From positions 496,001 through 560,000 of the forward strand of contig JAFLCW010000001.1 of NCBI GenBank assembly GCA_017302165.1: DNA of 64,000 nt, written 5' to 3'. Every line of letters starts with the position of its first letter. Position 1 is the stretch's first letter. Position numbers and translations under genes: made by a program. This document shows, piece after piece, positions 26,922 to 34,842 of this stretch. The stretch is from Alphaproteobacteria bacterium (GTDB taxonomy: Bacteria; Pseudomonadota; Alphaproteobacteria; Micavibrionales; Micavibrionaceae). The notes beneath the pieces are model-generated. The model was given only the letters and a program-made list of their open reading frames with translations. It was not told the DNA's origin and searched no databases.

Positions 26922-27674
26922 ATGAATGATAGTCCCAAAGGTGAGCGAATTGCCAAAGTAATGGCCCGGGCGGGTATATGCTCCCGCCGGGATGCCGAAA
27001 AATGGATTGCCGACGGCCGTGTGAGCGTCAATGGCCGGGTCTTGGCTACGCCGGCCTGTGTGATTACGGTACAAGACGAGGTCGTGGTGGATGGCCGCAA
27101 ACTGCCCCATAAAGAACCAACCCGGCTTTTTATGTATCATAAGCCTGCTGGGTTGGTCACCACCAACCGGGATGAACGCGGGCGGGAGACCATCTTTGAT
27201 AAAATGCCTCAAGGCTTGCCGCGCGTTGTAACGGTTGGACGCCTTGATATTAATACTGAAGGGCTTTTATTGCTTACCAATGATGGCGAGTTGGCGCGAT
27301 ATCTGGAATTACCCGCCACAGGATGGACGCGCCGTTATCGTGTCAGAGCCCACGGTCATGTCACACAAGAAAAACTCGATCGATTAAAAAAAGGCGTGAC
27401 CCATGAGGGAATAAACTATGGTCCCATTGATGCCACGTTTGAAAAACAGCAAGGTGCGAATGTGTGGGTGACGATGTCGCTCAAGGAAGGTAAAAACCGG
27501 GAAGTCCGCAACGTCATGGAAAAATTAGGTTTAACCGTTAATCGTTTGATACGCTTGTCGTATGGTCCTTTTTTGCTCAATGACCTGCCGGTAGGGGCAG
27601 CGGTCGAGATCAAGCCCAAAATCATGCAAGAACAGATCGCGGGTTTTTTTAAAAAACAGACACAGGACGCATGA
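26922..27674 (+). CDS. rluB: Ribosomal large-subunit pseudouridine synthase, RluB/RsuA family
   Basis: A 250-residue enzyme with an N-terminal S4 RNA-binding domain (ERIAKVMARAGICSRRDAEKWI, VSVNGRV) and the RsuA-family catalytic core. The motif GRLDINTEGLLLLTNDGE at about residues 106-123 contains the catalytic aspartate. KEGKNREVRNVMEKLGLTVNRLIRLSYGP is the C-terminal family motif. Such enzymes isomerise uridine in 23S rRNA (RluB, U2605 in E. coli) or 16S rRNA (RsuA). The basic character points to RluB, but RluE/RluF relatives are possible. rsmD follows after one base, so two rRNA-modification genes form an operon. Confidence 0.88.
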   Translation: MNDSPKGERIAKVMARAGICSRRDAEKWIADGRVSVNGRVLATPACVITVQDEVVVDGRKLPHKEPTRLFMYHKPAGLVTTNRDERGRETIFDKMPQGLPRVVTVGRLDINTEGLLLLTNDGELARYLELPATGWTRRYRVRAHGHVTQEKLDRLKKGVTHEGINYGPIDATFEKQQGANVWVTMSLKEGKNREVRNVMEKLGLTVNRLIRLSYGPFLLNDLPVGAAVEIKPKIMQEQIAGFFKKQTQDA

Positions 27675-27675
27675 T

Positions 27676-28227
27676 ATGCGTATCGTGGGCGGAGTATATC
27701 GAAGCCGTTTGCTGAAAACACCCAAGGATGATTCCATTCGTCCAACATCAGACAAGGTGCGTCTGGCTGTATTTAACATGCTTCGGTCTCGGCAGGCGAT
27801 TGACGATGCCTATGTGCTGGATGCCTTTTGTGGGACGGGGGCACTGGGGCTTGAGGCACTCTCCCAAGGGGCGGCACAGTGCCATTTCTGGGATAAAAAC
27901 CCGTCATCACTCGCGCTCTGCACAGAAAATATTAACGCACTGAACGTCAGGGAACAGGCCACAACACGCCTTATCAATATACCCCGTGTCGATCAAAACT
28001 CTAACCCGGAAAAACCTTTTACCCTCGTTTTTTTGGATCCACCGTATCAAAAAGGTCTCGTCGATAAGGCTCTATTTGCGCTTAATACAGGGGGGTGGGT
28101 CAACACTCAAACGGTATGTGTAATTGAAGTATCTGCCTATGAAAAAATAGAAACACCCTTGACGATTATTCAGGAAAAAATCTATGGCGATACAAAAATA
28201 CTTTTGGTGCATATCGGAAACGCGTAA
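27676..28227 (+). CDS. rsmD: 16S rRNA (guanine(966)-N2)-methyltransferase RsmD
   Basis: A 183-residue SAM-dependent methyltransferase acting on G966 of 16S rRNA in the 30S subunit. The start MRIVGGVYRSRLLKTP and the segment IRPTSDKVRLAVFNML are diagnostic. The SAM loop is LDAFCGTGALGLEALSQGA near residue 50, and the catalytic motif DPPYQKG lies near 120. Length matches RsmD (about 185-200). One base separates it from rluB, and the small membrane-protein gene follows nine bases later. Confidence 0.94.
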   Translation: MRIVGGVYRSRLLKTPKDDSIRPTSDKVRLAVFNMLRSRQAIDDAYVLDAFCGTGALGLEALSQGAAQCHFWDKNPSSLALCTENINALNVREQATTRLINIPRVDQNSNPEKPFTLVFLDPPYQKGLVDKALFALNTGGWVNTQTVCVIEVSAYEKIETPLTIIQEKIYGDTKILLVHIGNA

Positions 28228-28236
28228 CATAATGTC

Positions 28237-28434
28237 ATGGTATATGTTTTTGGCATTGTCGGTTTTTTAGGTGGTTTTGCGGCAGGTGTGTTTGTCATCG
28301 GCCAGATTCTGCGAGGCCGAAGCCGTACGGAATTAATACAGAATAAATCCCTGCGCTGGACATATGGGCTGATGGTCTGGGTTCTGGCGGGTTTGGGGGC
28401 GTGGGCTGGCGTGTGGTTATACGCCCAGACATAA
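28237..28434 (+). CDS. Small two-segment membrane protein, unknown function
   Basis: A 65-residue frame with two hydrophobic stretches (residues 2-24 and 43-62) separated by a basic loop (RGRSRTELIQNKSLR). The loop should be cytoplasmic by the positive-inside rule, giving an N-out, C-out hairpin. It lies nine bases after rsmD in the same direction, so it is probably the last gene of that operon. It resembles many short hypothetical membrane proteins and I recognise no family. Its clean amphipathic pattern makes a real gene likely. Confidence 0.6.
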   Translation: MVYVFGIVGFLGGFAAGVFVIGQILRGRSRTELIQNKSLRWTYGLMVWVLAGLGAWAGVWLYAQT

Positions 28435-28536
28435 TTCTGATAATTCTCATCCTCTATCCTTATCTTCTATTGCATTTTTTAGACACCGCTCTAGGCTGGT
28501 GCCTTATTCATCTTTATTCATAACCGGGAGAAACTC

Positions 28537-29127
28537 ATGCGTCTGATTGCTTTTTTATTCATTGCTCTGATGGCGATATCGCCGCGCGCTTATGCTGAGA
28601 TTGAAACATATACGCTCGAGAAACCGCATACACAGATTATTTTCTCTGTCAGTCATCTGGGGTTCTCCCATTCCTACGGTAAATTCACTGATTTTGACGG
28701 GACGATTATTTTTGATCGGGGGCAACCTGAAAAATCCAAAGTAGAGGCGGTCATACGCACGGCCAGCATTGAGATGAATGATCAAAAATGGAATGAGCAT
28801 ATGATCGGCAAAGATTTCTTTAATGTCGAGGCCTTTCCAGAGATGACATTCAAAAGTATCAATATTTTAAAAACAGGCGATAAAACAGCCAAATTATCCG
28901 GAGAACTGACCCTTCTGGGGGTTACGAAACCCGTGACGCTTGATGTTGTTTTCAACAAGGCGGATAAGCATCCAATGAAAGATATCCGTATGGCTGGGTT
29001 CTCAGCGACGGGAAAAATTAAACGTTCTGATTTCGGTATGTCCTATGGTCTGCCGATGGTCGGGGATGACGTTAACATTATTCTGGAAGTCGAGGCCATT
29101 CAGGAATCGGCTAAGGCCACCAATTAA
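28537..29127 (+). CDS. YceI-family periplasmic protein
   Basis: A 196-residue lipocalin-like protein with a signal peptide (MRLIAFLFIALMAISPRAYA). The mature part has the YceI pattern: HTQIIFSVSHLGFSHSYGKFTDFDGTI, a SIEMNDQKWNEHMIGKDFFNVEAFPEMTFKS segment, GELTLLGVTKPVTLDV and GFSATGKIKRSDFGMSYGLP. YceI proteins bind isoprenoid or long-chain lipids such as polyprenyl quinones. A GGGAG ribosome-binding site lies seven bases upstream of the ATG. Next in the same direction comes a cytochrome b561 fused to a second YceI domain, suggesting a shared quinone- or redox-related role. Confidence 0.93.
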   Translation: MRLIAFLFIALMAISPRAYAEIETYTLEKPHTQIIFSVSHLGFSHSYGKFTDFDGTIIFDRGQPEKSKVEAVIRTASIEMNDQKWNEHMIGKDFFNVEAFPEMTFKSINILKTGDKTAKLSGELTLLGVTKPVTLDVVFNKADKHPMKDIRMAGFSATGKIKRSDFGMSYGLPMVGDDVNIILEVEAIQESAKATN

Positions 29128-29153
29128 TCTAGGCGGATTAGGTAGGCGAGCCC

Positions 29154-30401
29154 ATGAATTTGGACGATCAAGACCTCTTGGAAGAAGAAACCGAAGATTT
29201 TGTTGATGTCTCGGATCAGGGATACAACACACCCGCCCGGTTTTTTCACTGGGGAATGGCGATTCTGATTTTCGGATTACTGGCGGCCGGGCTCTATATG
29301 GTGTCGATGGCACCGGGGCCGGAAAAATTTCAACTCTACGGGCTTCATAAATCTTTTGGTCTTCTGGTGCTGTGGCTGGTGGGTATCCGGTTTGTCTGGC
29401 GTCATGTCAGCGGCGTGCCAGAACCCCTGTCCACTCATCAGGGCTGGGAAAAAATCTTGGCGCGGGGGGCACATATATTTTTATATGTCGCGATGGCGGG
29501 TTTGCCGCTCTCGGGTTGGCTCATGTCATCAGCCGGTGAATACCCGGTCAGTTTCTTTGGTCTGCCTATGCCGGCCTTGATGGCTAAAAATGAATTCTGG
29601 TTCGGGGCAATGAAAGAAACCCACGAAATTCTGGGATTTGTCTTGATCGGCGTCATAGCTTTGCACGGGGCGGGTGCCTTTAAACATCACTTTCTGGATC
29701 GGGATTCAACGTTGGATCGGATGCTTCCGAATGCCAAAAGATGGGCTATCCCGGTTTTGGGTGTGATGGCGGTCATATTTCTTGTCTATGGTGCCCTGAT
29801 TTTGGGCGAAGAAGAGGGGGAAGACTCCCTCTCCGAAACTACCCAAATTACTGAGACGTCAGATTATCCAACCAAAGAGCTTGCCCCGCATGAGTGGCAG
29901 ATCATCCCGGCACAAAGCCGGCTGACGATCACGGCCAGTATGTCTGGTACGCCGTTTGAAGGTGAGTTTAAGGATTTTGATGGCACAATTTTTTTTAACC
30001 CGCAGGATATGTCCTTAAGCCGTGTATCGATTGTCATTAATATTGCCTCTTTAGGCACCGGCAGTCAGGAACGCGATCAAAATATCGGGAATACGGAGTG
30101 GTTTGATGTCGAGAATTTCCCGTCTGCTATTTTTGAAAGCGTTGAATTTGCTCAAGGGGAGGGGAATAAGTATGTGGCGATCGGCAATTTGACGATCAAG
30201 GGGGTAACCTTGCCCATGACCCTGCCTTTTACCCTTGAGATGACCCAAAATAAAAAAGGTAATGCCATCGCCAAGATGTCCGGCACGGCCAGCATTAACC
30301 GTCTGGATTATGGCGTCGGCCAAGGTCAGTGGGAAAACACAGAGACAATTGCGGATGCGGTGACGATAGGCGTTTCCGTAACGGCTGTGGGGGCACCCTA
30401 G
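29154..30401 (+). CDS. Cytochrome b561 - YceI fusion protein
   Basis: A 415-residue protein. After an acidic N-terminus (residues 1-22) comes a four-helix cytochrome b561 domain to about 225. Likely haem ligands are the histidines in PARFFHWGMA, GLHKSFGLL, ARGAHIFLYVAM and ETHEILGF, and a fifth segment near 200-222 anchors it. From about 245 to 415 lies a complete YceI domain: WQIIPAQSRLTITASMSGTPFEGEF, FFNPQDMSLS, TEWFDVENFPSAIFES, IKGVTLPMTLPF and SINRLDYGVG. The b561 domain probably takes electrons from quinol, and the periplasmic YceI domain may bind the lipid or quinone. It lies 26 bases after the stand-alone YceI gene. Confidence 0.92.
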   Translation: MNLDDQDLLEEETEDFVDVSDQGYNTPARFFHWGMAILIFGLLAAGLYMVSMAPGPEKFQLYGLHKSFGLLVLWLVGIRFVWRHVSGVPEPLSTHQGWEKILARGAHIFLYVAMAGLPLSGWLMSSAGEYPVSFFGLPMPALMAKNEFWFGAMKETHEILGFVLIGVIALHGAGAFKHHFLDRDSTLDRMLPNAKRWAIPVLGVMAVIFLVYGALILGEEEGEDSLSETTQITETSDYPTKELAPHEWQIIPAQSRLTITASMSGTPFEGEFKDFDGTIFFNPQDMSLSRVSIVINIASLGTGSQERDQNIGNTEWFDVENFPSAIFESVEFAQGEGNKYVAIGNLTIKGVTLPMTLPFTLEMTQNKKGNAIAKMSGTASINRLDYGVGQGQWENTETIADAVTIGVSVTAVGAP

Positions 30402-30502
30402 TCTCAGCCCCCTTGAGGTGATCGGCCTCAGGGCGGCAATGCCCGCTGGCGGCTTTATTCCCCCCTTTGATTTCTCTGAGTTCTGCGATAGACTTTCTCA
30501 TA

Positions 30503-31171
30503 ATGAGAACACTGTATCACCTCTGGCTTCACCCGTTTTCGCGCAAGGTGCGTTTGGCACTGGCAGAAAAAAAATTGACCTTTGATCTTCAGGTTGAAAA
30601 AATATGGGAACGCAGAACAGAGTTTTTGGCAATGAACCCGGCGGGCGATGTGCCCGTTCTGGTCGAAGATGACGGCAAGATTTTTGCCAATTCCCAAGTG
30701 ATCTGTGAATATATCGAAGAAGTATACCCCGAGCATAATTTATTAGGACGCGACCCCGTTCAGCGCGCCGAAACACGGCGTTTGGTCGGATGGTTTGATG
30801 TCAAATTTAACCGCGAAGTCTCTGATAATTTGCTCGGCGAAAAAATGATGAAGCGGTTTTTAAAACTGGGTGAACCGCATGGCCCCTCCATACGGGCGGG
30901 TCATGCCAATATTCATTATCATCTGGATTATATCGGATTTTTGACGGACAAGCGTACATGGCTGGCAGGGGATGAATTTTCGCTGGCAGATATCACGGCC
31001 GCCGCCCATTTATCGGCGATTGATTATATCGGGGATGTGCCGTGGGAAGAACATCAGGCCGCGCGGGAATGGTATGCGCGCATCAAATCTCGGCCTTCGT
31101 TTAAACCGCTTCTGGAAGACCGTATCCCCGGTTTTGTGCCGTCTGATCATTACGAGAATGTAGATTTCTAA
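30503..31171 (+). CDS. Glutathione S-transferase family protein
   Basis: A 222-residue cytoplasmic protein with a thioredoxin-like N-terminal domain (MRTLYHLWLHPFSRKVRLALAEKKL, then MNPAGDVPVLVEDDGKIFANSQVICEYIEE, the glutathione-binding GDVPVL and S-x-x-I patterns). A helical C-terminal domain contains WLAGDEFSLADITAAAHLSAIDYIG. This is the GST fold. Substrate cannot be told from sequence. I use the ATG at 30503 because the conserved fold begins there. An in-frame start 36 bases upstream would add an unrelated leader. Confidence 0.9.
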   Translation: MRTLYHLWLHPFSRKVRLALAEKKLTFDLQVEKIWERRTEFLAMNPAGDVPVLVEDDGKIFANSQVICEYIEEVYPEHNLLGRDPVQRAETRRLVGWFDVKFNREVSDNLLGEKMMKRFLKLGEPHGPSIRAGHANIHYHLDYIGFLTDKRTWLAGDEFSLADITAAAHLSAIDYIGDVPWEEHQAAREWYARIKSRPSFKPLLEDRIPGFVPSDHYENVDF

Positions 31172-31230
31172 AGAGTGTGTGGGACGCCGTAAGACGGCCA
31201 TTATAATAAAAAATTAAAAAAACGATAAGC

Positions 31231-32169
31231 ATGTCAGGCGAAAAAAATAAAAGATTATTCTGTTTTGGGTATGGGTATACCTGCGATTATCTGGGATATG
31301 CCCTTCAACAGGCCAAATCAAACTGGACAATCGCGGGCACCACACGTGATCCCGATAGGCGTGCGGAATTATTAGGCCGGCGTATTCGCACCTATCTGTT
31401 TGATGCCGATCAGGCCTTGGAAGATGCCTATGATGTTTTGCGAGATGTCACCCATGTGTTGATCTCAACCCCCCCAGATGATGATGGTGATCCGGCCTTT
31501 CTGGCGCATGCGGATGATATTTTGGCTATGCCGAAACTGGAATGGGTAGGATATTTATCCACGACGGGTGTGTATGGAGATCGCGCCGGGGGCGATGTGG
31601 ATGAAGCTAGTGAACTGAGGCCTAATTCCAAACGGGGTTCCCGCCGGTTAAAGGCGGAACAACAATGGTGGTCATTATTGCAATCCCATGGGGTGCCGCT
31701 TCATATTTTTCGTCTTTCCGGCATTTATGGCCCGGGTCGAAGTGCACTTGATTCTGTGCGTGCGGGCGTGGCGCGCCGCATACATAAACCGGGTCAGGCT
31801 TTTAATCGCATTCATGTCGAAGACATCGTTCAGGTTTTAATGGCGTCTTTTGCTCAGCCTCATCAGGGGGCGATTTATAATCTGGCCGACGATGATCCAG
31901 TACCGAGTCACGAAGTGATTAAATATGCCTGTGAATTAATCGGGCTTATACCGCCCCCGCTTATCCCATATGACGAAGCAGACATGGCGCCGATTACGCG
32001 CAGTTTTTATCAGGATAATAAGCGCGTGCGAAACGATAAAATTAAAAAAGAACTTCATATTCGCCTTAAATATCCTGATTTCAGGGCAGGTTTGCGCGGA
32101 TGTCTTGAGGCAGAAAAACATGCCGGGATCACCGCTTTTTCGCGTGTGACAGACGGAGAAGGCGGTTAA
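31231..32169 (+). CDS. NAD(P)-binding SDR/epimerase-like protein (YeeZ type)
   Basis: A 312-residue Rossmann-fold protein of the extended SDR group. The N-terminal loop is FCFGYGYTCDYLGYALQQ, a slightly altered GxGxxG. ISTPPDDDGDP and LSTTGVYGDRAGGDVDEAS follow, as in YeeZ-like putative dehydrogenases and epimerases, and FNRIHVEDIVQVL is a late family motif. The usual YxxxK pair is not obvious (the segment reads NSKRGSRRLKAEQQWW), so classical SDR catalysis is doubtful. A TATAAT at 31202-31207 may be the promoter. Substrate unknown. Confidence 0.82.
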   Translation: MSGEKNKRLFCFGYGYTCDYLGYALQQAKSNWTIAGTTRDPDRRAELLGRRIRTYLFDADQALEDAYDVLRDVTHVLISTPPDDDGDPAFLAHADDILAMPKLEWVGYLSTTGVYGDRAGGDVDEASELRPNSKRGSRRLKAEQQWWSLLQSHGVPLHIFRLSGIYGPGRSALDSVRAGVARRIHKPGQAFNRIHVEDIVQVLMASFAQPHQGAIYNLADDDPVPSHEVIKYACELIGLIPPPLIPYDEADMAPITRSFYQDNKRVRNDKIKKELHIRLKYPDFRAGLRGCLEAEKHAGITAFSRVTDGEGG

Positions 32170-32182
32170 GAGAACAGGGCTT

Positions 32183-34051
32183 TTAAGCCTGTTTTTTTTG
32201 TAAGGGTGATTTTTGTGCCTTGGCCGCATCATAGGGCAAATGCACAGAGACTTTCGTCCCTTTTCCTAAGGTTGACTTAATCAGTAACGTCCCCCCATGA
32301 AGCTCCACCAATTCTTTGGTGATGGCCAGTCCCAAACCGGTGCCTTCATGTTGACGTGTGTAATGTGAGGCCGCCTGTTCAAAAGGTTTCGTCACCACAT
32401 CAATTTTATGGGCGGGAATGCCAATACCGAAATCCTGAACCTCGATCATCATGCCCGATTCCATGTCCCGGCACGCAACATGAACGGGACTTCCCGGTTT
32501 TGAGAATTTCACGGCATTCGAAAGTAAATTAAGCATGATCTGAGTCACCGCCCGGCGGTCAGCAATGATATGAACATCCTCGCGGGAAAACTCCGCGTTC
32601 AGTTTAATAGAACTATCCATGGCTCTGCCTTCCATCATATGAAGGGCCAGACGGATTGTTTTGGCTAGATTAATCTGTTCAAAGGCCAGTTCATATTTTC
32701 CGGCCTCAATTTTAGACATATCCAGAATATCGGTAATCAGATCTAAAAGATGCTCACCGCTTTCACGAATACCGCGAATATATTCCAGATATTTGTCATT
32801 GCCGATGGGGCCCAACAATTGCCGTTCCATCATTTCTGAAAATCCGATGACAGCATTGAGCGGCGTGCGCAGTTCATGGCTCATGTTGGCCAAAAATTGG
32901 GTACGCGCGGCATAGGCACGTTCGGCATCTTCTTTGGCTGATTTTAAGGCCTTCTCGTGTAAGCGTGCCGCCGTCACATCCTGCATGATCCCATAGAGAG
33001 CAATGACATCGCCTTCGTGATCTATTTCACATCGTCCCTGACACAGCACATATCGCTTTTCCCCGTTGGGGCGAATGACCCGGAAATCAATATCGTAATC
33101 TGTTCGGGCAATCATGGCGCGCTGAAAGGCCTGCATCATGCGTCCGGCATCACCGCGCGGCATATATTGATTAACGGTGTCGAATGTCGGGGTAAAGCTA
33201 TCGGGATGAAGCCCAAAAATATCATAGACCCCTTGTGACCATTCGATATTTGTTTCACCCGCTTGCCAGCGCCAACGCCCCATATGACCGATCGCTTCAG
33301 CTTCACGGAGTTGTTTTTCATGACGTGCTATATCACTCACGGATCCAGCATTTTGGGTTCGGTCACGACCCATCACGTATATGTGCGTGTGCGTGCAGGT
33401 CAATCGCCATTCAATCAATCGGGGTTGATGATGTGTATCCATCACCCGGGCTTCGATATCGATGGACGTCCCCAGAACAGGTTCTCTTAAGAGTGCCTGA
33501 AATCCGGGCATAACTTGTCCTCTGTCTTCGGGTAGGATCAGGTCAATTAAACGACGTTCGGATAAATGCGTGTCATCATATCCAGCAATCAGTTTAAACG
33601 CATCATTGCTTCGTATAAAAAAACCATCACGGTCACAGATGGCCATCATATCGGGGGAGAGGCTAAAAAACGCCGATACATCATCCGAGAGTGTTGTGTC
33701 CGAGATCAGATCTAGAATGTCTGGTGTGATATGGTCTTGTTCTTGTGCGCTGGCCACCAGAAAAGATGTGCCATCGGCAGATTTAATCCAGTCGAATTGT
33801 AGCGCACAGGCAGAGGCGCCATGCGGAAAGCGCACCAGATGAAGTCCACTTTCACCGGCTTTTTGTGGGTTTTTGAACATCATTACGTCTTGAAGGACAG
33901 AACCTTTTAACCCCTGCTGTCCGCATAAAGCCTCAAAGGCCGAATTAGCATAGACAATCACCCCATCGCCCCGTGCAATAAGACGCGCAAAAGCATGATC
34001 GCCCTCGGGCAGGGCAGGGGCAGAAAAAGGAGAAGCAGGCTTGAACGACAT
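32183..34051 (-). CDS. PAS-domain sensor histidine kinase
   Basis: A soluble 622-residue kinase. Three PAS-like regions lie about residues 20-105, 130-230 and 240-365, the last ending in a typical PAC segment (LYGIMQDVTAARLHE). The dimerisation domain carries the phospho-acceptor His 392 in NMSHELRTPLNAVIGFSEMM. The ATPase domain follows with NLLSNAVKFSKPGSP (N box), DFGIGIPAHKIDVV (G1) and HEGTGLGLAITKELVELHGG (G2). No membrane segment and no receiver domain are visible, so it senses a cytoplasmic signal and passes phosphate to an unlinked partner. It converges with the SDR gene 13 bases away. Confidence 0.93.
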   Translation of the reverse strand: MSFKPASPFSAPALPEGDHAFARLIARGDGVIVYANSAFEALCGQQGLKGSVLQDVMMFKNPQKAGESGLHLVRFPHGASACALQFDWIKSADGTSFLVASAQEQDHITPDILDLISDTTLSDDVSAFFSLSPDMMAICDRDGFFIRSNDAFKLIAGYDDTHLSERRLIDLILPEDRGQVMPGFQALLREPVLGTSIDIEARVMDTHHQPRLIEWRLTCTHTHIYVMGRDRTQNAGSVSDIARHEKQLREAEAIGHMGRWRWQAGETNIEWSQGVYDIFGLHPDSFTPTFDTVNQYMPRGDAGRMMQAFQRAMIARTDYDIDFRVIRPNGEKRYVLCQGRCEIDHEGDVIALYGIMQDVTAARLHEKALKSAKEDAERAYAARTQFLANMSHELRTPLNAVIGFSEMMERQLLGPIGNDKYLEYIRGIRESGEHLLDLITDILDMSKIEAGKYELAFEQINLAKTIRLALHMMEGRAMDSSIKLNAEFSREDVHIIADRRAVTQIMLNLLSNAVKFSKPGSPVHVACRDMESGMMIEVQDFGIGIPAHKIDVVTKPFEQAASHYTRQHEGTGLGLAITKELVELHGGTLLIKSTLGKGTKVSVHLPYDAAKAQKSPLQKKQA

Positions 34052-34140
34052 GAAGAACCGTAGGGAAAATATCCGAAAAATCGGGACGAATCACTTATCC
34101 ACAGAATAACATAATGTCTTATGCTCTCGCGATATAAAAA

Positions 34141-34167
34141 AAACCGCCCAGATCACGGGCGGTTTTT
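34141..34167 (-). terminator. Rho-independent terminator after the redoxin gene
   Basis: AAACCGCCC and GGGCGGTTT flank a short AGATCAC loop at 34141-34167, with an A tract on the left and a T tract on the right. Read on the minus strand it lies about 25 bases after the redoxin stop and gives a GC-rich stem with a U-rich tail. It should end the DsbD-redoxin operon and could work from either side. Confidence 0.85.
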
Positions 34168-34191
34168 AAACGGAAGTTCTTTACCAGAAGA

Positions 34192-34803
34192 TTAGTATTT
34201 CACACTGCATCCATAAGGCTTGGTGGATGTGGTTTCAACCGGCTTGTCGGCCAAGAGTGCATCCAGAGCCGCAGATACATAATTTGTCGCCCCTTCAATC
34301 TTTTCAGATTTAAAACTGCTGTCGCTGTCGATAGCGCCCATATAGGCCACGTTGCCGTCCTTATCGATCACAAACATATGTGGGGTTGTTTTGGCATCAT
34401 ACAGTTTGCCAATCGTGCCATCGGCATCAATGATGCGGGCGGTTTCCTTGGATTTCTGCTCAGTGATGTATTTATTTGACTCCTCGGGTGTCATGTTGCC
34501 TTCCTTGCCAGCGGCAGAGGAATTGATGGAGAGCCAGATCACGCCTTCAGCTGTATATTTTTCCTGAAGTTTTTGCATATTGCCGACATCGTAATGCTTG
34601 ATGACGAAGGGGCATCCCGGGTTTGTCCATTCCAGAACAACATTCTTGCCTTTGAAATCAGAGAGTTTGTGCGTTTTACCGTTTGTATCGGTCGCTGTAA
34701 ATTCTGGGGCAGGCTTGCCGATTTCAATAGCCGCCTGTGCGGGGGTTGCCGTGGTGATAGCCACAAAGGCCAAGGCAGAAAGAATAAGGGATTTCATAAG
34801 CAT
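34192..34803 (-). CDS. Secreted thioredoxin-like redoxin (AhpC/TSA type)
   Basis: A protein of about 203 residues with a signal peptide (ending near TPAQAA) and a thioredoxin fold: IGKPAPEFTATDTNGKTHKLSDFKGKNVVLEW, then TNPGCPFVIKHYDVGNMQKLQ with a single active-site Cys in GCPF, IDADGTIGKLYDAKTTPHMF and a late DGNVAYMGAID. The C-terminus has one more Cys (YGCSVKY). With one Cys in the CxxC position it is peroxiredoxin-like rather than a disulfide oxidoreductase. The DsbD/ScsB-like gene lies just upstream, so it is a likely electron acceptor of that protein. The ATG at 34803 is chosen; a GTG at 34809 is closer to GGAG. Confidence 0.85.
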   Translation of the reverse strand: MLMKSLILSALAFVAITTATPAQAAIEIGKPAPEFTATDTNGKTHKLSDFKGKNVVLEWTNPGCPFVIKHYDVGNMQKLQEKYTAEGVIWLSINSSAAGKEGNMTPEESNKYITEQKSKETARIIDADGTIGKLYDAKTTPHMFVIDKDGNVAYMGAIDSDSSFKSEKIEGATNYVSAALDALLADKPVETTSTKPYGCSVKY

Positions 34804-34842
34804 TGTCACAAGTCTCCGTCAAAGTTGATGTGTTAAGGGTTG

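Noticed and set aside
31185..31207. Terminator after the glutathione transferase-like gene
   Set aside because: GCCGT-AAG-ACGGC forms a 5-bp stem but is followed by CATTATAATAAAA rather than a T tract. It overlaps a possible promoter.
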